Below, in pieces: positions 53,631 to 62,964 of a stretch of DNA of 64,000 nt. Position 1 is the first letter of the stretch, and each line of letters begins with the position of its first letter. This DNA is from Ignavibacteria bacterium. GTDB lineage: Bacteria > Bacteroidota > Ignavibacteria > SZUA-365. Location of the stretch: positions 496,001 to 560,000 of the forward strand of contig JADKJW010000002.1 in the NCBI GenBank assembly GCA_016720835.1, written 5' to 3'. A program made the position numbers and the translations under genes. The notes beneath the pieces are model-generated. The model did not search any database and had not been told where the DNA came from. It saw nothing but the letters and a program-made list of their open reading frames with translations.

Positions 53631-54994
53631 CAGGCGATCCACACGGATTTCACGTTGACGAATTCCCGGATGCCCGCGCGCGACAGCTCGCGTCCGTACC
53701 CGCTCTTCTTCACGCCTCCAAAGGGGAGCCGCGGGTCCGATTTCACCATGCCGTTCACGAACACGCTGCCCGCCTCGATGCGCCGCGCGATATCCTCCGC
53801 CCGCCGCGCGTCGCGCGTCCAGACGCTCGCGCCGAGACCGTACGGGGTGTCGTTCGCCACGGCGACCGCGTCGTCGGCGTCGCGCACCGTGATGACCGCG
53901 GCCACGGGACCGAAGAGTTCCTCGTCGTACGCCGGCATCCCCTTGCGCACGTCCGTGAGCACGGTGGCCGCGAAAAAGAAGCCGGGCCGCTCGAGTCGCG
54001 AGCCCCCGAGCAGGAGCCGCGCGCCCGCGGCGACGGAGGCGCGGACCTGGGTCTCGAGTTCGTCGCGCAGGTCGGCGCGCGCCAGGGGACCAAGATCGGT
54101 GCTGTGCTCCATCGGGTCGGCAAGACGTTTGCCGCGCATCGCGTCGACGAGGAGCGCCGTGAACTCCGCGGCGACGGGCTCCTCGACAATGAAGCGCTTC
54201 GCGGCGATGCAGCTCTGGCCCGTGTTGATGCAGCGCGCCGTGGCGGCGGTCTGCGCTGCCACGAGCACGTCCGCGTCCGCCAGCACGATGAACGGGTCGC
54301 TGCCGCCGAGTTCGAGGACGGTCTTTTTCAATGCGCGACCCGCGCAGGCGGCCACGCTCGCGCCGGCCGCCTCGCTGCCCGTGAGGGTGACCGCCGCAAC
54401 GCGCGGATGCGCGATGACCGCGGGCACCGCCGCGGCGTCGATGACCAGCGCGCGGAACAGGTCCTCCGGGAAGCCCGCCTCGCGGAAGACGGATTCGATC
54501 TGCAGGGCGCAGCGCGTCACGTTGGACGCGTGCTTGAGCACCGCCGCATTGCCCGCCATGAGCGCGGGCGCGGCGAAGCGGAAGACTTGCCAGTACGGGA
54601 AGTTCCACGGCATCACCGCAAGCACGACGCCGATGGGATCGAAGCGGACGTACGCGCGGCTGCCGTCCGAGGAGGCCTCCTCGGGCGCGAGCATCGCGGC
54701 GGCATGCTCCGCGTAATACTCGCAGACCAGGGCGCACTTGTCCACCTCGGCTTCGGCCTGCGCGATGGGCTTCCCCATCTCCCGCGTCATCGTCTCCGCG
54801 TGCATGCGACGCCGGGCGCGCAGCACGGCTGCCGCGGCGCGCAGCAGGCGCGCGCGTTCGTCGAAGCCCGTGTCGCGCCACTGCGCGAACGCGGCATGCG
54901 ACGCGTCTATCGTTGCCGCGACGCGCGCGTCACTGTACGGTTCAAAGCGCTCGATGACGCTTCCGTCCGAAGGATTGATCGAATGGACAGGCAT
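53630..54994 (-). CDS. NAD(P)-dependent aldehyde dehydrogenase, succinate-semialdehyde dehydrogenase-like
   Basis: 454 residues, the size of the short GabD/Sad-type aldehyde dehydrogenases. Visible are the cofactor-binding PWNFPYWQVFR and LTGSEAAGAS, the catalytic Glu in LELGGSDPF and the nucleophilic Cys in NTGQSCIAAKRF. The C-terminal EELFGPVAAV and LPFGGVKKSGYGREL are also family blocks. Substrate is most likely succinate semialdehyde or a similar small aldehyde, judged by overall resemblance only. The open frame reaches 55189, but the ATG at 54994 (MPVHSINPSDG) is the usual start for the family. Upstream is the divergent TPR-protein gene. Confidence 0.9.
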   Translation of the reverse strand: MPVHSINPSDGSVIERFEPYSDARVAATIDASHAAFAQWRDTGFDERARLLRAAAAVLRARRRMHAETMTREMGKPIAQAEAEVDKCALVCEYYAEHAAAMLAPEEASSDGSRAYVRFDPIGVVLAVMPWNFPYWQVFRFAAPALMAGNAAVLKHASNVTRCALQIESVFREAGFPEDLFRALVIDAAAVPAVIAHPRVAAVTLTGSEAAGASVAACAGRALKKTVLELGGSDPFIVLADADVLVAAQTAATARCINTGQSCIAAKRFIVEEPVAAEFTALLVDAMRGKRLADPMEHSTDLGPLARADLRDELETQVRASVAAGARLLLGGSRLERPGFFFAATVLTDVRKGMPAYDEELFGPVAAVITVRDADDAVAVANDTPYGLGASVWTRDARRAEDIARRIEAGSVFVNGMVKSDPRLPFGGVKKSGYGRELSRAGIREFVNVKSVWIA

Positions 54995-55056
54995 GGGATC
55001 CGGGACCGGGTGAAACAATCTTTCCCAAAAATCCGCAATCGAATGCTCACAGGCAA

Positions 55057-55085
55057 TTGCACTTGCCACGATTGCTCTGTATTTT
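55057..55085 (+). promoter_or_regulatory. Candidate promoter for the TPR-protein gene
   Basis: TTGCAC and TATTTT are 17 bases apart, with the -10 extending to TATTTTCG, one mismatch from TAnnTTTG. The leader would be about 35 bases. Confidence 0.4.
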
Positions 55086-55125
55086 CGACAGAATTCGGCA
55101 TCGGCCACCACTTGCCCCCAATCCC

Positions 55126-56286
55126 ATGAAAACACGCCTCCTCCTCTCCGCCGTTCTCCCCTTCGTCGTTCTTGCCGCAATCGCGCCACGCGCCGCTGCC
55201 CAGGAAAAATTCGCCTTCGGCATGGAAAACTTTGTCAGCGCCGACGACGCGTTCGCGAAAGTGTCCGTGCCCGCCGCGGCGTGGGCCACCCTCGTCAAGG
55301 CCGGTAAGGAAGGCATCACCGACAAGGACGCCTGTCTGCCCCCGCAAGCCGGGTCGACCATGAACGGGTATCAGGCGGATTACGACGGCGACGGGAAAGA
55401 GGAAATGCTCGTGCTGTTCAGCAACACCGCAGCAGTGCCGGCCTGCAACGTGCTCGCCGTGCTCAGCCCCGCGAGCGGCGGGACGTTCCTGCTGCACGAC
55501 ATCATGACCCTGCCCGCGGGCACCGCGCTGCTGCGCCCCGTGGTGACGCTCGAAACGGGCGTGCAGTTCTACGTGCAATGCACCTACCCGCTCCCCGAAG
55601 GCGGAAACGAGACGAAGGGCTTCCTCATGAGCACGCGCGAGAACATCATGCTCGTCCTCGCGGCGTGGACGCAGAAGAATTTCATGCTGGACGGCAAGAA
55701 GATGACGCAGAACGTCCGCGCGGCGCTGTGCGACGTGAATTACGACAATCGCAAGGAACTCTTCCTCGACTGCGCGACGCATGCCTCCGCCGGCGGCAAA
55801 CTCACCGAGAAGAACATGACCGACCGCTACATCATCACGCTCGACTTCCTCCCCAACCAGTTGCGCTACGGCGTGTATGATTCCAGCGGCATCGACAAGG
55901 TGAAGCTTGCCGACGCGCAGGCAGCGGCGGGACAGCGCATGATCGGTCGCGACGAGACGCGCGACGACGGCATCCTGAAGATCCGCGAAGCGCTCCGCGT
56001 CAACCCCTTCATGTCCAAGACGCGCGTGCGCCTCGGCCAGTATTTCCTCAATGCCGGGAAATACAGCGACGCGGAGAAGACCCTGTCCGTCGCGAAAGAT
56101 TTCGAACCCTCGTACGCGAAGGCCTGGAAGCTGCTCGGCGACACGTACGTGCGGCTCAACGACCTGCAGAAAGCGCTCGAAGTCTACACCCGCTACCTCA
56201 CGCTCATCCCGAAGGACTCGCAGACGATGGACGCGCGGCAGGTCCGCCACAATGTGAAACAGATCACGGTCTGGCGGCGCAAATAA
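55126..56286 (+). CDS. Exported protein with a C-terminal TPR pair
   Basis: 386 residues with a signal peptide (MKTRLLLS... ending PRAAAQ). The middle part has acidic loops resembling FG-GAP/calcium sites: DYDGDGKEEMLVLF near residue 85 and DVNYDNRKELFL near 205. Two TPR-type helical repeats lie near the C-terminus (about 300-370, with RLGQYFLNAGKYSDAEKTLSVAKDF and LGDTYVRLNDLQKALEVYTRYL). It probably acts in the periplasm as a scaffold. I do not recognise a named family. I start at the ATG at 55126, where the signal peptide begins, rather than the upstream frame opening at 55057. Confidence 0.75.
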   Translation: MKTRLLLSAVLPFVVLAAIAPRAAAQEKFAFGMENFVSADDAFAKVSVPAAAWATLVKAGKEGITDKDACLPPQAGSTMNGYQADYDGDGKEEMLVLFSNTAAVPACNVLAVLSPASGGTFLLHDIMTLPAGTALLRPVVTLETGVQFYVQCTYPLPEGGNETKGFLMSTRENIMLVLAAWTQKNFMLDGKKMTQNVRAALCDVNYDNRKELFLDCATHASAGGKLTEKNMTDRYIITLDFLPNQLRYGVYDSSGIDKVKLADAQAAAGQRMIGRDETRDDGILKIREALRVNPFMSKTRVRLGQYFLNAGKYSDAEKTLSVAKDFEPSYAKAWKLLGDTYVRLNDLQKALEVYTRYLTLIPKDSQTMDARQVRHNVKQITVWRRK

Positions 56287-56325
56287 CCGCCGCCAGCGGG
56301 ATTCCACACAGACAAGGACGCCGAG

Positions 56326-57553
56326 GTGCCGGACTTCAATTTTGCCGAGGAACCTGGGGAAGGAACAGATTCGGGGAAGAAGAAAAACGCTTCCCCGTTT
56401 TTTTTCGATCACCAGGAAACTCCATCTCCCGGGACGCACACACCCGCCTCTCCGCCGGTGCAGTCGGCAGGGAAGCCCCTCCGCCTCCCCTGCGCGCGAA
56501 GCGACAAAGGCTCCACAGCCAGCACAACAGCATGCAGCAGTGGACGCGCCTCGCGCGCCTGTCGCGAAGCCGCCAGACCTGAATCCAATGGCGGAAACAG
56601 AGGAGCAGGTACCGCCGTCGCAGGCTGCAACAGCGCCTCCGCGGGATGCTGACACGCAAGAGATCGAAGACGGCACGCACCAGGCGGGACGCCCGCCGTC
56701 GCGGCGCGGACCCGTCATCACGTTCGCGGTCATCGCGGCACTCCTGCTTGCCCTCTCCTTCCTTTGGTTCTTCGAACCGTTCCCCGTGTTGAAACAGAAG
56801 CTCGAGCGCCTTGTCGGGACACGGCCCGCGCCGGTACAGCCGCGCGTCGCGGTGTCGTCCCGAACGGCTCCCGTGAACACTACAGCGGCAGCCGGACAAC
56901 GCGCCGGTGCATCGCCCGCCGGAGCGACCGTGGATTCCACGATTCCGCAGGGCGACTGGGATTATTTCGTCCAGGTCGCGTCGTCACCGCGGAATCCAGA
57001 CGCCCAGGTCATTGCAAACACCCTCAAGCGCCGAGGCATCGCCGCGAGAACGGAGCCCGAATTCGTGCAGCGACAGCGCCGCACCTTCTATCGCGTCAAG
57101 GCGGGTCCATACCTGACGTCCGCGCAGGCCGAAACGATGCGCGATTCGCTGCGCCGCACCTGGCGGGACGCCTTCGTCGACAGCGCGCGCTACGAAGCCT
57201 ACCTCCACGAGAATCCTTCGCCGCTTGTCCTGCAACCGGAACAGGGAGGCGCGCTGCACACGCGAAAAAGTCCCGGGGCGGCAAAAGCAGTCCCTCTGAC
57301 CGCCAGAGGCTTCGGCATCCGCGTCTCCGCGTTCCAGCAGAAGCAGACGGCACAGTCCGAAATGCGCGCGCTCCTCGCCAGGGGCTATCCCGCCTTTCTG
57401 ACGTCGAAGGCGACGCCGTCAGGCGTCTGGTATCGCGTGTACGTCGGACCTTTCCCGACACGACCGGAGGCGGACACGTATGCGGGGTCGATCAGGTCCA
57501 AGATCAACTCCAGCGCGTATGTGGTGGATTTTTCCAGTGAGCAGTCAAAATAG
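56326..57553 (+). CDS. Membrane-anchored protein with two SPOR domains (frameshifted near 56477)
   Basis: SPOR domains bind septal, denuded peptidoglycan. From about residue 120 there is a single membrane helix (ITFAVIAALLLALSFLWFF), a Pro/Ala-rich periplasmic linker, and two SPOR domains (near DYFVQVASSPRNPDAQVIAN and GFGIRVSAFQQKQTAQSEM). The cytoplasmic N-terminus reads sensibly from a GTG at 56326 (preceded by AAGGA) to about 56477, then continues in the next frame after an extra C in CCCC, giving about 408 residues. A strong terminator at 56372-56405 lies within this N-terminal part, so the real start may be later, for example the ATG at 56588. Only the part after 56480 is certain. No cell-division gene is adjacent. 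Confidence 0.72.
56372..56405 (+). terminator. Rho-independent terminator after the TPR-protein gene
   Basis: A perfect 8-bp stem (CGGGGAAG / CTTCCCCG) with a 10-nt A-rich loop is followed by eight T. It lies 86 bases after the TPR gene stop and overlaps the predicted start of the SPOR gene. Confidence 0.75.
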
Positions 57554-57886
57554 ACGGACGCATCCCGCGCTGCTGCAACTTCTTCCGGTTCCGCCCGAAT
57601 ACCCACTGCCGACTGTGCGCTGTTGCGCCCGATTCTTCCATGGAAAAGAAGCGGATGTTTTCGTCCGGTATTCGGACACGACTCCTTCACTCCAGCATTT
57701 ATCTTTTTCAGAAGATTTTCGTAAGTTTCGTGCTGGACAGGCCATGTTCCTGTTCGCAGCCCGGGACCGGTTCTTCCGCAGGAGCACTACCACGGATTGC
57801 CCTTGAATAGCAGACAGACTTTCCTTTTTTTCCGTTACGATATTGAACGTCAGGCGCCACTCTATTTATCACTTTTGGAGGTTTGT
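57554..57886. other. 333-base gap before the BNR-repeat gene
   Basis: No gene is seen. A possible -7 box TAAGTTTC (57722-57729, one mismatch from TAnnTTTG, no clear TTG upstream) would give a leader of about 150 bases. The last 70 bases are T-rich and end in the good ribosome-binding site TTGGAGG. No hairpin terminator was recognised for the SPOR gene. Confidence 0.4.
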
Positions 57887-59947
57887 ATGAAGAGAGTTTT
57901 GCTACTTGCCTTGCTCGCCGCTTTCGCGTCTCCGAGTCAGGCGCAGAACACTGCCCAGCTGCCGGCGCATCTGAACAGATTGACCGATGCTGTGCGGACC
58001 GCGGAACCAGTGCTCAAACGCGGCGCCGTGGCAGCCGAACCGACCGCGCGGACGATGCGCAAGGCGGGAGTCACGCCGCGGAGAAACACTGCGGTCGCGG
58101 TGACGGAAATCGGCAAGATGGCGAACACCTTCGCGACGATCGGACAGAACCGCATACAGATCGCCTGTGATCCGTGGACCGGCACCGTCGCGGCAGTGCA
58201 TCGCGGCAACGATCGGCCAGGCGCCTCTGTCGGCAACACGCTCCTGGTCCGATACTCATCGAACAATGGCGCGACCTGGTCGGCTCTTCAGACACCCGCG
58301 CAGGGCAACGTCTCCAACAGCACGTCCCCGCGCTATCCGGTGGTGTTCCTGTACAACGGCAACAACACGACGACTCCGGGCGACGTCAAGGCGACGGTGC
58401 TCTGGCCGCAGGTAGTTCCGTACGCGGGCATCGCCGACACGTGGGGTGAAATCAACAGCGTGAACATGGGCATCGGCAACACCGGCAAGGTGTACAAGCG
58501 CTTCCCGCAACCGCCGAACTGGTCGATCCCGACCGAGATCATGGTGTCCTACGGCAAGAAGCAGCTGTACACCATCGCCGAAGCAGTGGAACCGTCCAAC
58601 GGCACCGGCACGGGCGGATATCATTTCATCATTTCGAAGGACGGCGGCGCAAACTGGGAGCCGCTCAATTCGAACCTCGATCCGTTCTGGTCGGATTCGC
58701 AGATTCCGGCCACCGCCTCGGGTCCCTACTCCCCTTGCTCTGATGTGTCCATGGACGGCACGCATCTGATCTGGGCCTATATCTCCGCAAATGTCGAGAA
58801 CGGCAGCGTCCCCTACATCGGCGAGAACCATCAGATCGCGTACGTCGAATCCACCGACGGCGGCCTCACCTGGCCGACCGACCCGACCTACATCGCGCTG
58901 CAGGACATCCCCAACCTTCCGGCACCCCTGAACGTCAATGCCGGTCTCGGCATCGCGCCGCAGCTGCTCATCGGCGACCTCGATGTGGTGTACGACAAGA
59001 ACAACAACCCGCATTTCCTGGTCACCGCCACGACGGATCAGAATCCCTACGATCCGCTCGCATCCGGTGAAGGCCCGGACATTCTGCAGCGGACGTTCAG
59101 CCTGCGCTACATCGACAGCACCTTCATGTGCGAAGTCGGCCGCTCCGGCTCCAGCTACTACCTGAACCGGATCGCGCAGCTCGGCACCATCCGCACCTTC
59201 CGCGGTTCGAACATGACGCAGGGTTCGGACGGCGCGTATCGCGCCGAGACGAAGTACCACGAACCGCATTGGGCGGTCAGCGGCGACGGTAACAAGATCT
59301 ACGCGAAGTGGATCGAGTCCGATTCGACCCTGAAGTTCCCGTATGCGCGCCTCGCGCTCGGCACCAACGGCGACACCAGCGGCGTCGCATACCTCGACAG
59401 CGTGCACAACTGCTACGTGGCCGGCCGCCACATCGCGTCGACCGGCGAGGACATGGGCTGGAGCCCCGTCAAGAAGGTCACCAGCAGCACCGATGTCGAT
59501 GTCAAGTACACCAAACTCGCCCACTTCGCGGGCGACGCCGGCCAGCTGCACATCGTGTACACCGAGTGGGGCATCGGCGAGAACGTGGACGACGATCCGA
59601 ACAACTCGGACTGCACCATGTGGTACATCGACGGCGCCCAGGTGGACGCCATCCTGGACGTCGAGAAGGTTTCCGATGCGCCGGGTGATTTCCACCTCGG
59701 CCAGAATTACCCGAACCCGTTCAATCCCAGCACGGTCATCGGCTTCACGCTCCCGAAGGGCGGCCGCACCTCGCTGAAGATCTACAACGTGCTCGGCAAG
59801 GAAGTCGCCACCGTGTTCGACAAGACCCTCGATGCCGGAACGCATCAGGTGACCTTCGACGGCGCCTCCCTCCCCAGCGGCGTGTACCTCTACCGTCTCC
59901 AGAGCGGCAGCTCGGTCGCGACGCGCTCGATGACGCTGTCGAAGTAA
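57887..59947 (+). CDS. T9SS-exported BNR/Asp-box repeat protein
   Basis: 686 residues with a signal peptide (1-20, ending SPSQAQ). Asp-box (BNR) motifs typical of sialidase-type beta-propellers are visible as SSNNGATWSAL, SKDGGANWEPL and STDGGLTWP. The C-terminal T9SS type A sorting domain (LGQNYPNPFNPSTVIGF to SMTLSK) is textbook. The sialidase catalytic Arg triad and Tyr are not evident, so this is more likely a binding or structural propeller than a sialidase. It has TTGGAGG six bases before the ATG and a strong terminator 20 bases after the stop: a single-gene transcript, apparently well expressed. Its sorting domain differs from those of the giant-gene array (NPFNPST rather than NPFNAST). 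Confidence 0.88.
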   Translation: MKRVLLLALLAAFASPSQAQNTAQLPAHLNRLTDAVRTAEPVLKRGAVAAEPTARTMRKAGVTPRRNTAVAVTEIGKMANTFATIGQNRIQIACDPWTGTVAAVHRGNDRPGASVGNTLLVRYSSNNGATWSALQTPAQGNVSNSTSPRYPVVFLYNGNNTTTPGDVKATVLWPQVVPYAGIADTWGEINSVNMGIGNTGKVYKRFPQPPNWSIPTEIMVSYGKKQLYTIAEAVEPSNGTGTGGYHFIISKDGGANWEPLNSNLDPFWSDSQIPATASGPYSPCSDVSMDGTHLIWAYISANVENGSVPYIGENHQIAYVESTDGGLTWPTDPTYIALQDIPNLPAPLNVNAGLGIAPQLLIGDLDVVYDKNNNPHFLVTATTDQNPYDPLASGEGPDILQRTFSLRYIDSTFMCEVGRSGSSYYLNRIAQLGTIRTFRGSNMTQGSDGAYRAETKYHEPHWAVSGDGNKIYAKWIESDSTLKFPYARLALGTNGDTSGVAYLDSVHNCYVAGRHIASTGEDMGWSPVKKVTSSTDVDVKYTKLAHFAGDAGQLHIVYTEWGIGENVDDDPNNSDCTMWYIDGAQVDAILDVEKVSDAPGDFHLGQNYPNPFNPSTVIGFTLPKGGRTSLKIYNVLGKEVATVFDKTLDAGTHQVTFDGASLPSGVYLYRLQSGSSVATRSMTLSK

Positions 59948-59968
59948 GCGTCCCGCATTTTGTGTGAA

Positions 59969-59999
59969 GAAAGCCCCGCGAACAGCGGGGCTTTCTTTA
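59969..59999 (+). terminator. Rho-independent terminator after the BNR-repeat gene
   Basis: A perfect 11-bp stem GAAAGCCCCGC / GCGGGGCTTTC with a GAACA loop, followed by TTTA. It starts 22 bases after the stop codon. Confidence 0.9.
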
Positions 60000-60023
60000 C
60001 GGGGGGGGACAGCGGGGGGGGGA

Positions 60024-60052
60024 TTGTCTTCGCGTGATTTTTTCGCGATAAT
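60024..60052 (+). promoter_or_regulatory. Candidate promoter for the beta-helix gene
   Basis: TTGTCT (60024-60029) and GATAAT (60047-60052) are spaced by 17 bases and give a leader of about 42 bases with GGAGAG upstream of the ATG at 60101. Confidence 0.45.
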
Positions 60053-60100
60053 TCATTCTGCTTCCGAACGCACCATCCGCACTGCTGGAGAGACGCGCTC

Positions 60101-62902
60101 ATGCTCCGTTCAGCGACAAGACAGAATCGGACGATTCGCTCCATTGTGCTCGCGTCGATCGCCTGCCTGCTTGCGCTTATCGCCTCCGCGGACGCATCCA
60201 CGTATTTCATCGCCGCCAACGGAAGCGACGGCAACAGCGGGCGCTCCCCTGCCGCCCCGTTTCTGACCATCGCGAAAATCAACGGCCTGTCGCTGCGTCC
60301 GGGCGACTCGGTGCTGTTCCGCCGGGGCGATGTGTTCTTCGGCGAGATCGCGGCTCGTGCTGGCGCGCCCGGCGCCCCCGTCGTCTACGGCGCATACGGC
60401 GAAGGACACGATCCCGTCATCTGCGGCGCGACGCGGCTGCCGTCCGCCGGATGGCAGCGCAACGCCGACGCGTCCTGGAGCCGCGACGGCATCGCCCTGA
60501 CCGCGATGACCGCGGCCGATCCGCCCTCCCTGTTCTTCAACGGCGCCCTGCTCACGCCCGCGCGCTCACCGAACAGCGGATTCTTCACGGCGCAGCTGGT
60601 GGAGGGAGCGAATCCCGGCAGCCACTGCTGCGAGTACTCGCTGGCCTTTCGCGACAGCACCCTTCCGGCGGCGTTCCCGAACGCGTCCGACCTCGTCGGC
60701 GGCAATGTCACCGCCTACGACCAGTACGGCATTTCCACGCGCCTCGTCACCGGCTACGATCCGTCCACGGGCCGCGTGACGATGGACACGCTGCGTGGCG
60801 CCGCCTTTCTCGGGTACAAGCTGTACTTCCTCTCATGCCGGCGCGGCTTCCTCGACGCGCCGGGCGAGTGGCACTACGACGAACAGGCGACGCGGCTGAC
60901 CGTGCGCTTCCCGGGCGACACCGCGCCGGGGCCCGGCGACACCCTGTGCGCGAGCGCGATCGATTTCGGCGTCAACGCCTGGCAGACCGGATACATCAGA
61001 ATTCAGGACCTTGATTTCCGCTATCAGAAGATCGCCGGCGTCTGGATCATCCGTGCCGACAGCGTGACCGTCGACCGCTGCGCCTTCACCGGGATGCGGC
61101 ACGGCGTCGACATCTGGGGGTCGGGAGGCCCGCCGGAAGTGCGCGTGCGGCACGCGCGCGTCCTCGACTGCGCGTTCCGCGGCGTACTCCGCACCGGCAT
61201 CGACGCGCGGAACCTGGAGGAGTGCACCCTCGCGGGGAATACCTTCGTCGACATCGGTCCCGCCAACGGGAGCGGGCAGTCCGGCCATGCCGACCGCTGG
61301 AAGGGCTACGGATACTACGAATACGGCATCGGCATCCAGGCGAGCGGCGTCAATTCGATCATCGAAGGCAACACGGTGCTGCGCAGCGGGCGGCAGGGCA
61401 TCACCGCCGGCGGCCAGGGGGTGCTCGTCCGCTTCAATACCGTGGACCACGCCTGCCTGTCCTACAATGATTGCGGGGCGTTCATGCCGCTCGGCGACAG
61501 CCGCACCGAGTTCAACATCGTCCGGCACAGCATCGGGCCATACGATCAATTCGCGGGCTCCGGCGCGCGCGGCATCTATCCGGATTTCCGGGAGCGCGAC
61601 ACCATCCGCTTCAACACCATCGTGGATGCGCGCGTCGGCATCGGACTCACGAATGCGAAGCGCGAGGTGGTGCGCGGCAACATCGTGTACGGCAGCACCG
61701 CGATGGCCTTCAGCATGAACAAGAAGAACGCCGGACCGCTCGACAACACGGTCGTCGGCAACACCTTTTTCGGGCTCGACGCGCGGCAGTATTCCCTGCG
61801 CTGGGAGAACCAGGTCACCGAACCCGACCGCAGCGTCATCGACAGCAACCGCTACTGGAATCCGTACACCGACTTTCCCGTGGTGAAGCACAAACGCGAC
61901 TCGGCCAGCGCGGAGGCGTGGTGGGATTTCGCGGGATGGACAGGCACGGGCAACGACCGGCACGCGACGCGCAACTTCCTGACGGCGCCCCCGCCGTGGA
62001 GGATCCTCGACACGACGGGCGCATCGCTGGTGCTGAACGGTTCCTTCGAAAGCGGGACAGCCGGCTGGTCCTTCTCCGACTCGCTCACCGCGGTCCCGGG
62101 CGTGCTCGACGGACGCTGCGCGCGGCTCAAGAAGAATTCCACCGGCAGCAAGACGTTCTGGACACGGCTCACGATGCCGCTCGACACGGGATTCGCCTAC
62201 GTCGTGCGCTTCACCGTGGCCGATCCGTCCAACATCGGCCGCACCACGCTCCGGGTGCGCGAAGACGCGGCGGCGTGGAACGTGTGGCTCGAGCGCGTGT
62301 ATCTGACGAAGGCCGCGCGACGCGAGTACTGGACGGTCTTCTCGCCTCCCGCGAGTGGACGCGCCCTGTTGGAATTCAGTTCCTCCAACTCGCAGTACTG
62401 GCTGGACAACATCTCCGTGCTGCCCGTGCATGCGCTGCCGACGGACCCCGGCGAGCGCTTCCCGATTTTCGTGAACGACACCCGGCACCCGAAGACCTTC
62501 GACCTCGGGGAGCGCTGTTACCTCGATCTCGACAGCGTGCCGGTGCGCGGCAGCCTGACGCTTGCGCCCTTCACGTCCAGCATCCTCGTGCTGCGCGACA
62601 CCTGCGCCCTGACGTCGGTTCCGCGGAATTCCGCGCCTGCGGCACCGGAGGTCGACGTGTACCCGAATCCCATGCGCAGCGGCGGCGGCGTGCTGACCGT
62701 CCGCGCAGACGCGGGCGCCGCCGTCCGCGTCACGATCCTGGACGCGCTTGGCAGACCGTCTTTCGCGGCCGACCTCGGAGACGGCGCGCGGCAACGCACG
62801 CTCATCCTGCCGCCCGATCTCCCCGCGGGCGCGTATCGCGCGGTCGTGACCGCCGGCGCCTCTTCCACCAGCGCGCCGTTCATCGTCCTCGGCACGCGGT
62901 GA
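60101..62902 (+). CDS. T9SS-exported right-handed beta-helix protein with a C-terminal carbohydrate-binding-like domain
   Basis: 933 residues. The signal peptide (to about residue 33, SADAS) is followed by the opening typical of secreted beta-helix proteins, TYFIAANGSDGNSG. Parallel beta-helix repeats follow (about 280-560; for example GNTFVDIG, IIEGNTVLRSGRQGI, GNIVYGS), the fold of many polysaccharide lyases and pectinases. A jelly-roll-like domain starts near LVLNGSFESGTAGWSF (about 640-770) and may bind carbohydrate. The last 80 residues (VDVYPNPMRSGG...) are a T9SS type A domain. No lyase signature residues can be fixed, so polysaccharide degradation is a plausible inference only. The next gene begins 62 bases later on the same strand and is also carbohydrate-related. 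Confidence 0.82.
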   Translation: MLRSATRQNRTIRSIVLASIACLLALIASADASTYFIAANGSDGNSGRSPAAPFLTIAKINGLSLRPGDSVLFRRGDVFFGEIAARAGAPGAPVVYGAYGEGHDPVICGATRLPSAGWQRNADASWSRDGIALTAMTAADPPSLFFNGALLTPARSPNSGFFTAQLVEGANPGSHCCEYSLAFRDSTLPAAFPNASDLVGGNVTAYDQYGISTRLVTGYDPSTGRVTMDTLRGAAFLGYKLYFLSCRRGFLDAPGEWHYDEQATRLTVRFPGDTAPGPGDTLCASAIDFGVNAWQTGYIRIQDLDFRYQKIAGVWIIRADSVTVDRCAFTGMRHGVDIWGSGGPPEVRVRHARVLDCAFRGVLRTGIDARNLEECTLAGNTFVDIGPANGSGQSGHADRWKGYGYYEYGIGIQASGVNSIIEGNTVLRSGRQGITAGGQGVLVRFNTVDHACLSYNDCGAFMPLGDSRTEFNIVRHSIGPYDQFAGSGARGIYPDFRERDTIRFNTIVDARVGIGLTNAKREVVRGNIVYGSTAMAFSMNKKNAGPLDNTVVGNTFFGLDARQYSLRWENQVTEPDRSVIDSNRYWNPYTDFPVVKHKRDSASAEAWWDFAGWTGTGNDRHATRNFLTAPPPWRILDTTGASLVLNGSFESGTAGWSFSDSLTAVPGVLDGRCARLKKNSTGSKTFWTRLTMPLDTGFAYVVRFTVADPSNIGRTTLRVREDAAAWNVWLERVYLTKAARREYWTVFSPPASGRALLEFSSSNSQYWLDNISVLPVHALPTDPGERFPIFVNDTRHPKTFDLGERCYLDLDSVPVRGSLTLAPFTSSILVLRDTCALTSVPRNSAPAAPEVDVYPNPMRSGGGVLTVRADAGAAVRVTILDALGRPSFAADLGDGARQRTLILPPDLPAGAYRAVVTAGASSTSAPFIVLGTR

Positions 62903-62964
62903 CAGGCGCGGCCCTCCCGCACCCGGAATACACACACGATGCCTTCACGAAACACCGTCACAGC

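Noticed and set aside
57887..59947. Calling the BNR protein a sialidase.
   Set aside because: Asp-boxes are present, but the catalytic arginines and tyrosine are not evident. Asp-box propellers without activity are common.
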